DNA of 64,000 nucleotides from Natronospira sp. Its GTDB lineage: Bacteria; Pseudomonadota; Gammaproteobacteria; Natronospirales; Natronospiraceae. Position 1 is the first letter of the stretch. Each line of letters begins with the position of its first letter. The DNA lies in NCBI GenBank assembly GCA_003558125.1, contig PWMQ01000076.1:1-64000 (forward strand). The letters are read 5' to 3'. The notes beneath the pieces are model-generated. The model saw only the letters and a list, made by a program, of their open reading frames with translations. It was not told the origin of the DNA and ran no database searches. Positions 38,502 through 47,172 of this stretch are shown in pieces. A program made the translations under genes and the position numbers.

Positions 38502-39197
38502 TCAATCATCGGTCACCGGCACCAGGGTCAGTTCCACCCGGCGGTTCTGGCGACGACCCTCTTCAGTGTCATTACTGGCCACGGGCTGATCCTCACCGTA
38601 ACCCACCACCAGCATACGCTCCTCAATCAAGCCCTGGGACAGGAGATACCTTGAAACCGACTGAGCCCGTCGCTCGGACAAACGCTGGTTATAACTTGCC
38701 GCGCCCGTGCTGTCAGTATGCCCGGCTACCTCAACCACGGTCTGATCGAATTCTTCCAACACCACCGCCACCGAATCCAGCACTTCGTAGAACTCAGAGC
38801 GCACGGCATCGCTATCGAAGTCGAAAGTGATGTCACCCGGCATGTTCAGATGAATCTGATCCCCGTCCCGGGTGACCGATACACCGGTCCCTTCCAGTCG
38901 CTCCCGAAGCTCGGCCTCCTGACGATCCATATAGGCACCCACGGCGCCACCACTCAGAGCGCCCACACCGGCGCCAATCAGCATCCGACGCTGGCGTTCA
39001 CGGCGATCACTGGCCGTGGCTGCCCCGAGAATGGCACCCGTCACCGCACCGACCACCGTACCGGTTGTTGCTCGAGCGCGCTGCTCCTCGCCGGTATAGG
39101 GATCCAGTGTGGTGCAGGCTGCCAGGACCATCGACGCCATCAAGCCCACCGTCACGCCCGGAACAAGGCGGCCAAATCCTCGCGAATTCGTTTTCAT
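38502..39197 (-). CDS. OmpA family lipoprotein with glycine zipper
   Basis: Outer-membrane lipoprotein of 231 residues. A signal peptide ends MVLAACTTLD (lipidated Cys near 28), a glycine-zipper segment follows (GTVVGAVTGAILGA and GAGVGALSGGAVGAYMD, about 45-90), and the C-terminal OmpA domain (about 120-225) carries AGHTDSTGAASYNQRLSERR, which binds peptidoglycan diaminopimelate. The layout is that of YiaD-type proteins. ATG 39197 has AGGAG upstream. Confidence 0.9.
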   Translation of the reverse strand: MKTNSRGFGRLVPGVTVGLMASMVLAACTTLDPYTGEEQRARATTGTVVGAVTGAILGAATASDRRERQRRMLIGAGVGALSGGAVGAYMDRQEAELRERLEGTGVSVTRDGDQIHLNMPGDITFDFDSDAVRSEFYEVLDSVAVVLEEFDQTVVEVAGHTDSTGAASYNQRLSERRAQSVSRYLLSQGLIEERMLVVGYGEDQPVASNDTEEGRRQNRRVELTLVPVTDD

Positions 39198-39268
39198 CTG
39201 CGTCTCTCCTGTGACAGACCAACCAAGGTGCACTATTGCAGGCCAAGATGGAGGTTGTCGAGCCTAAA

Positions 39269-41242
39269 TCAACGTTCGCCGCCAATTTCCGGGTCAGGAT
39301 GACCACGCCCGGGAACCAGGATGTCCGCCAGGGGGGATGCCACATGGCCGGCCTGCTGTTCTTCGCCGCCCACTTCAGGGCTGCGCCGCTCCACGAAATA
39401 CAGGCGCTTGAAGAAGGTGTTGTTGGGCGGCTCGCTGAGGTCCTCGTTGTTCCAGACCTCCAGGGTCTCAACGATCACATAGTCGTCATCGTCCTCATCA
39501 CGCTCGGAAATCCGGACCAGATCCCAGGTGCGGCGGCGGAACTCGGTGCATACCAGTTCCTCGTCCGGGTCTTCCTGCAGGCCGACCCAGACCTGTTCTT
39601 CCTCGTCGAAGCAACTGCGGATGACAACATCGCCATCCTCAACAACCCAACCCACCGATCGCATGGACTGGGCCTGCCCCTCTTCACCTTCCTGGGCGGT
39701 CGTCAGTCGAATGCGGAAAGCCGTGGCGCTGTCCATACCAGGCGCCACATTGCCGCCGAAAGGCCAGTAGGTTCCGGCCACATCATTGGGGTCAAACGCC
39801 GAATCGCCCCGGTCGATCAGGTCCACGGACTCGGAAATTACTGCCCCGGTCTCGTCCAGTTCGGTGATGATGCCAACCCAACCGTTGCGGGAGGGGCGCA
39901 CAAATTCGATTTCCAGGCGGCCATCTGGTGCCTCGAAAATCAGTTGTGACTCATCACTGCTCCAATTGATGGTTTCGCCGGCCTTCCAGCCACCAAATTC
40001 GACTTCACCCATGTTGTTGGGGTCAAGGCGCAGGGAGGCCACCTGTTCGTCCAGATCACTGTCCGGAAGGTTGAGGACCCAACGCCCCTCCACTTCCTCT
40101 ACCGGAAGCTCATCCTTGCTGCCGAACCAACCCGTCATTGCGCGGGTTGCGGTGCGCGTCTGGGTCCCGAATTCTTCATCGTCGAATACGCGCTCGAACT
40201 CCGCCTGAACCAGAATCAGGTTCGATTCTTCTCCAGCAAGAATCCGGTGGAAGCGAGCAGAATCATACCGCTCGGTAAACTCTGCCGTGACCGGGTTACC
40301 GTCTTCGTCCTGTTGCAGTTCAGAGCCACGCCAGGTCAGGTCACCGGCAAAATCGATCTTGACCGAGCCATCCTCCAGCCACCAGCTGAAGTCATCCTGG
40401 CCTTCGGGGGCACCAATACGGCCACTGCTTTCGGTATCGAAACGGAAGACATCGCCGGTAATGCCGGGAAAGCGTGGCAAATGCATGGCAAAGCGACCAA
40501 GCAGCTCCGACGGCTCATTCCAGCCGGCTTTCCGATCGGCCTGATCCAGAACCCTCGTGCGAATTTCTGCCAGCAGATCCGGTTGGGTGTCACCGGCTTG
40601 AAGAATCAGGTCTCGGGTGATTTCAGGCTGGGTGAACAGCTTTCTGATTTCATCCAGCTCATCGGGAAAGCCCGGGTCGCTGGTATTCAGAGCGACCATC
40701 AGCGCGGTGGTACTGTCCAGCAGGACCTGCGCATCCAGCTCATCCAGATATTGACGCAGCTTTTCGCCATCGCGGATGAGGCCATCCGCCTCATGCTCCA
40801 GCATTTCGCTCTCGACGAGGCGCAGGGCGGAAAAGAACAGACGCGGGAACTCATTGGGCGTGATTTGACCGTCTTCATCAACCGCCGCTTCGATGTGCTG
40901 CCATTCATCCACCAGCACTTTCAGATCAATCAGCACGCCATCAGCCCGCTGAACCTGCGCTTCCAGCCAGATGAAATCCCGGGGATGAGGGAGATTGTCT
41001 TCCTCGAAGCGAAACCGCAGCACCCCATTGGGATCAACGCGAGCCGTCCAGGTTTCCCGCGGCTCATCGATCCCGGCATGAAGTTCGACGAGGGTATTGA
41101 ATGGAATACCCTGTGCCGCGGCGGTACGAATCTCGACCGCAAAGTCGCCGTCGTCATCAATGGACTCACAGGCCATCAACGGCAGAAGAAACGCGGCCAA
41201 CAGCAGAACAGACCAGGCACGTGAACGGGAAAACAAGGACAT
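39269..41242 (-). CDS. Large acidic lipoprotein of unknown function
   Basis: A 657-residue protein I do not recognise. ATG 41242 is preferred because GGAGAG lies 5 nt upstream. The signal peptide ends LLPLMACESIDDDG, a good lipobox, so it should be lipidated. The rest is strongly acidic. The N-terminal 80 or so residues look like a beta domain (IPFNTLVELHAGI), the middle is helical (about 130-260), and the C-terminal half is beta-rich with repeated W/F-G-W motifs and a possible disulfide (SCFDEEEQVW...ELVCTEF). It lies 71 nt upstream of the OmpA-like gene on the same strand, and may be co-expressed with it. Confidence 0.75.
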   Translation of the reverse strand: MSLFSRSRAWSVLLLAAFLLPLMACESIDDDGDFAVEIRTAAAQGIPFNTLVELHAGIDEPRETWTARVDPNGVLRFRFEEDNLPHPRDFIWLEAQVQRADGVLIDLKVLVDEWQHIEAAVDEDGQITPNEFPRLFFSALRLVESEMLEHEADGLIRDGEKLRQYLDELDAQVLLDSTTALMVALNTSDPGFPDELDEIRKLFTQPEITRDLILQAGDTQPDLLAEIRTRVLDQADRKAGWNEPSELLGRFAMHLPRFPGITGDVFRFDTESSGRIGAPEGQDDFSWWLEDGSVKIDFAGDLTWRGSELQQDEDGNPVTAEFTERYDSARFHRILAGEESNLILVQAEFERVFDDEEFGTQTRTATRAMTGWFGSKDELPVEEVEGRWVLNLPDSDLDEQVASLRLDPNNMGEVEFGGWKAGETINWSSDESQLIFEAPDGRLEIEFVRPSRNGWVGIITELDETGAVISESVDLIDRGDSAFDPNDVAGTYWPFGGNVAPGMDSATAFRIRLTTAQEGEEGQAQSMRSVGWVVEDGDVVIRSCFDEEEQVWVGLQEDPDEELVCTEFRRRTWDLVRISERDEDDDDYVIVETLEVWNNEDLSEPPNNTFFKRLYFVERRSPEVGGEEQQAGHVASPLADILVPGRGHPDPEIGGER

Positions 41243-41604
41243 ACTTTCTCTCCGGGCTAAACACATCCACGCCAGCAGACGCGGTAACAAAAAAGGCGGG
41301 GGGCCCTATCGGCCTGCCCACTACCCGCAAGGCCCACGTCAGCGCGTTACCGACCGGTCGGATTCAGGGCGCGCTTGTGCGGGAAGGCTGATTACCTTTC
41401 AGGCAAGCGCAACGCAGGAAATGGCCGGCCAGCGACTCGTCGAAGGAAGCGCCGCAATTCGGCCTCGGCGGCGTTGCCGCTCCTGGAAAGCCTACCACTC
41501 TTCCGGTGAGCGGCGCCTTGCCGAGATCGAATTGCGGGACTCTGACACGGGCGTTGTGGGTAATGGGCAGGCCCTGGCCACCCCGCCTTCTCTGGCATCG
41601 AAAC
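41243..41604. other. Gene-free region upstream of the lipoprotein and tRNA-Met
   Basis: 362 bases with no convincing gene. Short reading frames exist on both strands but lack ribosome sites and family resemblance. It holds the leader of the lipoprotein gene next to 41243 and the 3-prime flank of tRNA-Met next to 41604. No copy of the tRNA 3-prime end, integrase fragment or terminator with a T run was found. Confidence 0.5.
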
Positions 41605-41681
41605 TGGTGGCTATGGGTGGGCTCGAACCACCGACCCCAGCATTATGAATGCTGTGCTCTAACCAACTGAGCTACATAGCC
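41605..41681 (-). tRNA. tRNA-Met (CAU), elongator type
   Basis: A 77-nt cloverleaf on the minus strand including the encoded CCA end. Acceptor GGCTATG pairs with CATAGCC, the D arm has AGCTCAGTTGGT, the anticodon stem CAGCA/TGCTG holds loop TTCATAA with CAT, and the T arm has GGTTCGAGCC. The first acceptor pair is G-C, unlike initiator tRNA, so this is elongator Met; the alternative CAT species is tRNA-Ile2, whose body differs. Confidence 0.94.
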
Positions 41682-41728
41682 ATTTTTCAAACAGGACCGG
41701 TCTCGGGAAGAGAGCCGGCAGATGCGGG

Positions 41729-41757
41729 ATTTTGGCGTGATCAGCGCTCGCTGTCAA
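41729..41757 (-). promoter_or_regulatory. tRNA-Met promoter
   Basis: A consensus -35 TTGACA (41757-41752), a 17-bp spacer and -10 CAAAAT (41734-41729) lie on the minus strand. The start would be near 41722, about 40 nt before the mature tRNA end at 41681. Confidence 0.75.
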
Positions 41758-41772
41758 GCGCCAAAACCGGCA

Positions 41773-42864
41773 TCAAACATTGAAACGAAAATGGATGATG
41801 TCGCCTTCCTGAACAATGTAATCCTTGCCTTCCAGGCGCCACTTGCCGGCATCCTTGGCGCCCTGCTCGCCGCCGCAGGCGGTGAAATCCTCGTAGGAAA
41901 CCACTTCGGCACGGATAAAACCCTTCTCGAAGTCGGTATGAATCACGGCCGCCGCCTTGGGGGCGCTGGAACCGGCCTTGACCGTCCAGGCCCGAACTTC
42001 CTTTTCACCCGCAGTAAAGTAGGTCTCCAGCCCCAGAAGACGATAGCCGGCGCGAATGACCCGATTCAGGCCAGGCTCGTCCATGCCGGCATCCGCCAGA
42101 AACTCGCTCTGCTCCTCGGGCTCAAGCTGGGCAATCTCGGCTTCCAGGGCGGCGCAGACCGGCACCACCTCGGCCGATTCATTCTCGGCATGGGACCGCA
42201 CCTGCTCAAGCAGGGGATTGTCCTCGAATCCGGACTCATCCACGTTGGCGATATACATCAGAGGTTTGGCGGTCAGCAAATGATAGTCGCGGATGGCCTG
42301 AGTCTCGTCCTCATCCAGCAACAGACTGCGAACCGGCTGGCCTTCCGCCAGGTGCCCCTGAAGCTTCTCCAGAATCACCAGCCGTGCGCGCGCATCCTTG
42401 TCGCCGGACTTGGCCACCTTCTGGGTTCGCTGCATGGCCTTTTCCACCGTATCCAGGTCGGCCAGGGCCAATTCGGTACCGATGGTGTCGATATCCGCCA
42501 GCGGCTCCACCTTGCCGGCCACATGGGTGACATCATCATCCTCAAAACAACGCACGACCATGGCAATGGCATCGGTCTCGCGGATATGAGCCAGAAACTG
42601 GTTACCCAGGCCCTCGCCCTTGGAGGCCCCGGCCACCAGGCCGGCAATATCCACGAACTCCATGGTGGTGGGAATGATCTTCTGCGGCTTGACGATCTCG
42701 GCGATCCGCTCCAGACGAGGGTCCGGCACCTGTACGACTCCCACATTGGGATCGATGGTACAGAAGGGATAGTTCTCGGCCGGGATCTCGGCCGCAGTCA
42801 AGGCATTGAAAAGCGTGGACTTGCCCACGTTCGGCAGACCCACGATGCCACACTTGATTCCCAT
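41773..42864 (-). CDS. ychF: Redox-regulated ATPase YchF (Obg-like)
   Basis: OBG-family P-loop NTPase that prefers ATP, binds ribosomes and is linked to translation start fidelity and stress responses. The 363-residue length is usual. P-loop GLPNVGKST (about 8-16), [20 protein letters not shown], the altered specificity motif NVDES (near 200) and a C-terminal TGS domain (about 280-363) are seen. It lies 22 nt downstream of pth, the standard neighbour. Confidence 0.97.
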   Translation of the reverse strand: MGIKCGIVGLPNVGKSTLFNALTAAEIPAENYPFCTIDPNVGVVQVPDPRLERIAEIVKPQKIIPTTMEFVDIAGLVAGASKGEGLGNQFLAHIRETDAIAMVVRCFEDDDVTHVAGKVEPLADIDTIGTELALADLDTVEKAMQRTQKVAKSGDKDARARLVILEKLQGHLAEGQPVRSLLLDEDETQAIRDYHLLTAKPLMYIANVDESGFEDNPLLEQVRSHAENESAEVVPVCAALEAEIAQLEPEEQSEFLADAGMDEPGLNRVIRAGYRLLGLETYFTAGEKEVRAWTVKAGSSAPKAAAVIHTDFEKGFIRAEVVSYEDFTACGGEQGAKDAGKWRLEGKDYIVQEGDIIHFRFNV

Positions 42865-42886
42865 TAAAGATTCTCCAATATCGCGC

Positions 42887-43465
42887 TCAGGCCCGTGTGT
42901 GCAGGCGGTTCATGCCCGCCTCCAGGCCATCGTCGAGGATGGCCGGCAGGGCGTCGGCGGCATCCCGGATGGATTCGCGAATCAGGGCCTCATCCTCGCT
43001 GCCCGGGCGCTTGAGAACATAGCCCACCACCGCCGCGGCATGCCCGGGATGACCGATTCCGATTCGCAAACGACGGAAATCCCGGCCGATGTGCCGGTCC
43101 AGATCCCGCAGTCCATTGTGGCCTCCATGGCCACCATTCCACTTCAGGCGCACGGTCCCCGGCGCCAGGTCCAGCTCATCATGGGCCACCAGCACTTCTT
43201 CAGGCCGGATACGGAAGAAATCCATTACCGCCCGGGCGGACTGGCCACTGCGATTCATGTAAGTCAGGGGACGCAACAGGCGCAGATCATGCCGACCCAC
43301 GTGAATACGCGCCATCTCGCCATGAAACTTCCGCTCACCACTGAACAGGCCACCATAGCGGGCAGCCAATTCTTCCACGTACCAGAAGCCGGCATTGTGC
43401 CGGGTATCAACGTAATCGGCCCCGGGGTTGCCGAGGCCGATGATGAGCTTGATCTGTTCAGACAT
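42887..43465 (-). CDS. pth: Peptidyl-tRNA hydrolase
   Basis: Releases tRNA from peptidyl-tRNA that dropped off ribosomes. The 192-residue protein has [11 protein letters not shown], the catalytic His in [13 protein letters not shown] (near residue 22), TYMNRSGQS and the conserved HDELDLAPG (near 96). It follows rplY by 69 nt, and ychF follows it, as in other gammaproteobacteria. Confidence 0.97.
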   Translation of the reverse strand: MSEQIKLIIGLGNPGADYVDTRHNAGFWYVEELAARYGGLFSGERKFHGEMARIHVGRHDLRLLRPLTYMNRSGQSARAVMDFFRIRPEEVLVAHDELDLAPGTVRLKWNGGHGGHNGLRDLDRHIGRDFRRLRIGIGHPGHAAAVVGYVLKRPGSEDEALIRESIRDAADALPAILDDGLEAGMNRLHTRA

Positions 43466-43534
43466 TGAAACCCCTGATCAAGCCGCGGGAGGGCGGCAAC
43501 CTGGGCAGCCGCCCCCGCGCGCTCGGGTGGACGC

Positions 43535-44212
43535 TTACTCGCCGCCCTCTTCCTTCTTCTCGTCGGCCTCGGACTGGGCCTCGGCATCGGCGGCTTCGGC
43601 CTCGTCGGCTTCCACGTCTTCCTTGGCAGCACGGGGCTGGTGGATGGACACCACCTGCAGGTCATGGTCCTCGCCATGCATCAGCTCGACCAGTTCAACC
43701 CCGGACGGCAGCTTGAGATCCGTCAGGTGAATGGAGTCGCCGATATCCAGCTCGCTCACATCCACCTCGATGAACTCGGGCAGGTCCTTGGGCAGGCAGC
43801 TGACTTCCACGTTGACCAGATTGTGAGTGATCACACCGCCATGAAGCTTGACGCCGGGGCAGGTCTTCTCGCCCTCGAAGTGCAGCGGCACCTGCATGCG
43901 CAGCTTTTCCTTGGCGCTCACACGCTGAAGGTCGATATGCTCGACCACGGTGGGCTTGTAGACGTGGCGCTGCAGATCCTTGAGCACGGCCTTCTCCTTC
44001 TTCTTGCCCACGTTGATTTCCAGCACGTGGGAGTAGAAGGCTTCATGCTTCAGCTGGTTGATCAGTTCATCGTGATCCACGGAAACCGGCACGGGGTCCT
44101 TGCCACCCCCGTAGATGATTCCCGGGACACGGCCCTGACGACGCAGGCGGCGGCTCGCACCTTTCCCCTTGTCGTCACGGACTTCTGCATTCAGTGTGAA
44201 ATCGTCAGACAT
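43535..44212 (-). CDS. rplY: 50S ribosomal protein L25/general stress protein Ctc
   Basis: Binds 5S rRNA in the large subunit. The 225-residue protein is the long TL5/CTC type: the L25 domain (about 1-95, with RLRRQGRVPGIIYGG) is followed by a beta domain (about 100-190) and an acidic, A/E-rich tail (about 193-225). It lies between prs and pth on the same strand. Ends in TAA. Confidence 0.96.
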   Translation of the reverse strand: MSDDFTLNAEVRDDKGKGASRRLRRQGRVPGIIYGGGKDPVPVSVDHDELINQLKHEAFYSHVLEINVGKKKEKAVLKDLQRHVYKPTVVEHIDLQRVSAKEKLRMQVPLHFEGEKTCPGVKLHGGVITHNLVNVEVSCLPKDLPEFIEVDVSELDIGDSIHLTDLKLPSGVELVELMHGEDHDLQVVSIHQPRAAKEDVEADEAEAADAEAQSEADEKKEEGGE

Positions 44213-44326
44213 GATTTACTCTCCGTATGGATCCATGGATCCCTTGTCGTTTCCGGTCACACTCCCCCGCGACCAGGTTCGTGTCACCGCGCCTCCGTCC
44301 ACCCTTCAAGGCGGACGGAATCGGAC

Positions 44327-45298
44327 TCACTCCGCGTAGAGTGAGATCACCGATTCTTCGTCGCTGATGCGACGCATGGTTTCCGCCATCAGCTCGGCAA
44401 TGCCCAACTGACGAATCTTGTCACAGGCGGCGGCCTCGGCGTGCAGCGGAATGGTGTCGGTCACCACCAGCTCATCCAGCACCGAAGCGTTGATATTGTC
44501 CATGGCCTTGCCCGAAAGCACCGGATGGGCAATATAGGCCTTTACCTGGGCCGCACCCTTTTCCTTGAGTGCACCGGCGGCCTTGCACAGGGTGCCCGCG
44601 GTATCCACCAGGTCATCGACGATCACGCAGGACTTGCCGTCCACATCACCGATGATGTTCATGACCTGGGATTCGTTGGCCCGCGGTCGACGCTTGTCGA
44701 TGATGGCCAAGTCGGAATCGCTCAGGCGCTTGGCAAATGCCCGGGCCCGGTCGGCGCCACCCACATCGGGGGAGACCATGATCAGCTCCTGCCCCTTGGA
44801 GGCTGCCTCTTCCCGCAGCTTGCGCATGTCATCCAGAAGCACCGGCGAGGCATAGACATTGTCCACCGGGATATCGAAAAAGCCCTGAATCTGATCGGCA
44901 TGCAGGTCCATGGTCAGGACCCGATCCACGCCCGCCGAGGTCAGCATATTGGCCACCAGCTTGGCGGAGATGGGCACCCGGGCCGCGCGTGGTCGGCGAT
45001 CCTGCCGGGCATAGCCGAAATAGGGAATCACGGTGGTAATCCGCCCGGCCGAGGCCCGGTAGAGGGCATCCACCATCACCAGCAATTCCATCAGGTTCTC
45101 GTTGGAGGGCGGACAGGTGGACTGAACAATGAACACGTCACGACCACGGACGTTTTCGTTGATCTCCACGGCCACTTCGCCGTCACTGAATCGCGCCACC
45201 TTGGCCTTGCCCAAGGGCAGCTCCAAGCGTTCGGCGATGCGCGCCGCCAGATCCGGCGTGGCATTGCCGGCAAAAACCATCATGTTAGATACCGACAC
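44327..45298 (-). CDS. prs: Ribose-phosphate pyrophosphokinase
   Basis: Makes PRPP from ribose 5-phosphate and ATP for nucleotide, histidine and tryptophan synthesis. The 323-residue protein shows [12 protein letters not shown] at the start, the flexible-loop region [25 protein letters not shown] and the PRPP-binding loop [12 protein letters not shown] (near 220). GTG 45298 has AGGGG upstream; ATG 45283 is a shorter alternative. Located between tRNA-Gln and rplY, the common arrangement. Confidence 0.97.
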   Translation of the reverse strand: MSVSNMMVFAGNATPDLAARIAERLELPLGKAKVARFSDGEVAVEINENVRGRDVFIVQSTCPPSNENLMELLVMVDALYRASAGRITTVIPYFGYARQDRRPRAARVPISAKLVANMLTSAGVDRVLTMDLHADQIQGFFDIPVDNVYASPVLLDDMRKLREEAASKGQELIMVSPDVGGADRARAFAKRLSDSDLAIIDKRRPRANESQVMNIIGDVDGKSCVIVDDLVDTAGTLCKAAGALKEKGAAQVKAYIAHPVLSGKAMDNINASVLDELVVTDTIPLHAEAAACDKIRQLGIAELMAETMRRISDEESVISLYAE

Positions 45299-45395
45299 CT
45301 GCTGTCCCCTTGCATGCTCAAGTGATGAGGAATCCGGACGGGCGCCCCACTCCCGCCAGGCTCCGGGGCCTGGTCTGGGGCACTTACAGCGACAA

Positions 45396-45425
45396 AGCCC
45401 GGCCGTGCGTAAGCACGGCCGGGCT
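45396..45425 (-). terminator. Terminator after tRNA-Gln
   Basis: AGCCCGGCCGTGC, a 4-nt loop and GCACGGCCGGGCT form a perfect 13-bp stem followed on the minus strand by TTTGT. It lies 5 nt past the tRNA-Gln end and before prs. The T run is short, so partial read-through into prs is possible. Confidence 0.75.
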
Positions 45426-45430
45426 GAATA

Positions 45431-45505
45431 TGGCTGGGGCGGCAGGATTCGAACCTGCGCATCACGGGATCAAAACCCGTTGCCTTACCGCTTGGCTACG
45501 CCCCA
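45431..45505 (-). tRNA. tRNA-Gln (UUG)
   Basis: A 75-nt cloverleaf on the minus strand with encoded CCA. Acceptor TGGGGCG pairs with CGCCCCA and G is the discriminator. The anticodon stem ACGGG/CCCGT encloses loop TTTTGAT with TTG. The U1-A72 acceptor pair and body are typical of bacterial tRNA-Gln. Position between ispE and prs is conserved. Confidence 0.94.
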
Positions 45506-45556
45506 ATCATCTTTTCCAGGTCAGCCGATGAACTCGGCAACCTGAATGAGCGCGGC

Positions 45557-45562
45557 ATTATA
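45557..45562 (-). promoter_or_regulatory. -10 box upstream of tRNA-Gln
   Basis: A perfect TATAAT lies on the minus strand, about 52 nt before the tRNA-Gln start and downstream of the ispE stop. At 17 bp further upstream the sequence is TACAAT, a poor -35, so strength may come from the -10 alone. Confidence 0.55.
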
Positions 45563-45596
45563 GCAGCGACCTCGCCGCAATTGTACCCCGTCTGAC

Positions 45597-46466
45597 TCAG
45601 TCGGCCCCCAGGCGCTCCCGCAAGGGCGACTGATTGCAGGCTCGGGCGTAGAATCCCTGCCAGTTCTCGGGCAGATGCCGAAGCAATTCATTGGCCAGAG
45701 CAGCGTCGTCGAGGGCGAGAAACACACAGGCCCCCGTCCCGGTCAGACGGGGATTGCCATAGGGCGCCAGCCAGCGCAGGGCTTCCGCCACTGCCGGGTA
45801 GCGGGCCGCCACCACCGGCTGAAAATCATTGCGTCCGCCCTGTCGCAGATAATCCTGCAACTGGATGACCGCACTGTCCCGGATCAATTCCTCGGCATTG
45901 TAGATCTCGCCAGTGGACACGGCACAGTCAGGCTTGACCACCAGAAAACAGGGTTCCGGCAGATCGGCCACGGCCGTCAGACGTTCGCCTCGCCCCTCGG
46001 CCCAGGCCGCTTGGCCGTGAACGAAAACAGGCACATCCGAGCCCAGGCCAAGGCCGATCTCGGCCAGCTCCTCCTCACTCAGTTTCAAGGACCACAATCG
46101 ATTGAGGGCATGCAGGGTGGTGGCGGCATCCGAGCTGCCACCGCCCAATCCGCCCTGTGCGGGAATCCGCTTCTCAAGTTGAATATCCACGCCGGGCAGA
46201 TCATCCCGGCCGACTCGACTGCGCAAGGCCTGGGCGGCTCGCATCACCAGGTTCTCGTCCACAGGCACCTCGGCCAGGTCACCACTGAGCTGCATTTCCC
46301 CATCGTCGCGCCGATGAAAAGTCAGTCGGTCGCCGAAGTCCAGAAACTGAAACAGGGTCTGGATGTCGTGATAGCCGTCATCCCGCCGACCCAGCACATG
46401 GATGAAAAGGTTCAGCTTGGCGGGTGCCGGCCAGGCTTGTGCATCCTCGTGGACCGGATCACTCAT
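45597..46466 (-). CDS. ispE: 4-diphosphocytidyl-2-C-methyl-D-erythritol kinase
   Basis: GHMP kinase of the methylerythritol phosphate pathway to isoprenoids. The 289-residue product shows WPAPAKLNLFIHV at the start, the ATP loop PAQGGLGGGSSDAA (near 95-108) and the C-terminal TGTGACVFL motif. ATG 46466 overlaps the lolB stop by 8 bases, so translation is coupled. tRNA-Gln and prs follow. The ispG gene expected near hisS is not in this window. Confidence 0.95.
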   Translation of the reverse strand: MSDPVHEDAQAWPAPAKLNLFIHVLGRRDDGYHDIQTLFQFLDFGDRLTFHRRDDGEMQLSGDLAEVPVDENLVMRAAQALRSRVGRDDLPGVDIQLEKRIPAQGGLGGGSSDAATTLHALNRLWSLKLSEEELAEIGLGLGSDVPVFVHGQAAWAEGRGERLTAVADLPEPCFLVVKPDCAVSTGEIYNAEELIRDSAVIQLQDYLRQGGRNDFQPVVAARYPAVAEALRWLAPYGNPRLTGTGACVFLALDDAALANELLRHLPENWQGFYARACNQSPLRERLGAD

Positions 46467-47172
46467 CGGGCTGGTCCTGCCCTGGAATGACTGCCCAAGC
46501 GCCCTGCTGAGAGTCCACACCGGCAAAGTCGGGCCCCCCGGTTCGATCGCCCAGAACCCATTCACTGACCCGCAGGCGCAGCGTCACCCCCTCGAGCTCG
46601 TTGTCCACCGTGATCCGCCCGGGCAGCGCCAAACCATCCACCGTCTCATAGCGATCGTATTCAATGGTCCAGCCGCCCTGATGCAGCTCGCTCAATTGGC
46701 CGCCCCCATTCACTGCCAGGTAGGCCGGTTCCTCATCCGGATAGGGCAAGCCAATGATCCACCAGCGCAACATGCCCAAAGGCACCTGCCAGCCGGTCTG
46801 CAGGGCGAGCTCGCGCTCGGGCTCGGCGGTCTGCCAGGTCTCGCCCCGGCTGTTCTCAATCACCACCCAGCCGGGATCGCCCCGAACCCGGGTGGCGCCG
46901 ATCCCGAAGGTACCGCGCAGACGAAAATCCATGTAATCCACCCACTGGGACCATCTTAGGGAGGCACTCCAGGCATCATCAGGCGTGCGCAGGGCAACCC
47001 GACCATCCAGCGACCAGGCCTGCAGCATGGCGAGGTCACGCTGGTGCGCCTCCCAGGCCATATAGTCCGGTGGCTCCTCCGGGGCGGGCGCAAAAGGGGC
47101 ACAGGCGGCAACCATCAGCGCCAGTGCCAGCAGCCCCAGACCGCCCTTCAGTCTTTTTGCAATTGCTGCCAT
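46459..47172 (-). CDS. lolB: Outer-membrane lipoprotein receptor LolB
   Basis: Accepts lipoproteins from LolA and inserts them in the outer membrane. The 237-residue protein has a lipoprotein signal ending LALMVAACAPF (Cys near 24), then the LolB beta-barrel with AWSLDGRVAL, ASLRWSQ, WQVPLGMLRWWIIGLP and LPGRITVDN. It overlaps the preceding TPR gene by 25 bases and ispE by 8. The order is typical. Confidence 0.94.
   Translation of the reverse strand: MAAIAKRLKGGLGLLALALMVAACAPFAPAPEEPPDYMAWEAHQRDLAMLQAWSLDGRVALRTPDDAWSASLRWSQWVDYMDFRLRGTFGIGATRVRGDPGWVVIENSRGETWQTAEPERELALQTGWQVPLGMLRWWIIGLPYPDEEPAYLAVNGGGQLSELHQGGWTIEYDRYETVDGLALPGRITVDNELEGVTLRLRVSEWVLGDRTGGPDFAGVDSQQGAWAVIPGQDQPDE

Noticed and set aside
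41392-41598. Short minus-strand reading frame upstream of tRNA-Met
   Set aside because: No ribosome site, compositionally biased, and no resemblance to a family.
41243-41681. Integration site at tRNA-Met
   Set aside because: No repeat of the tRNA 3-prime end, integrase or phage-type gene was found next to it.
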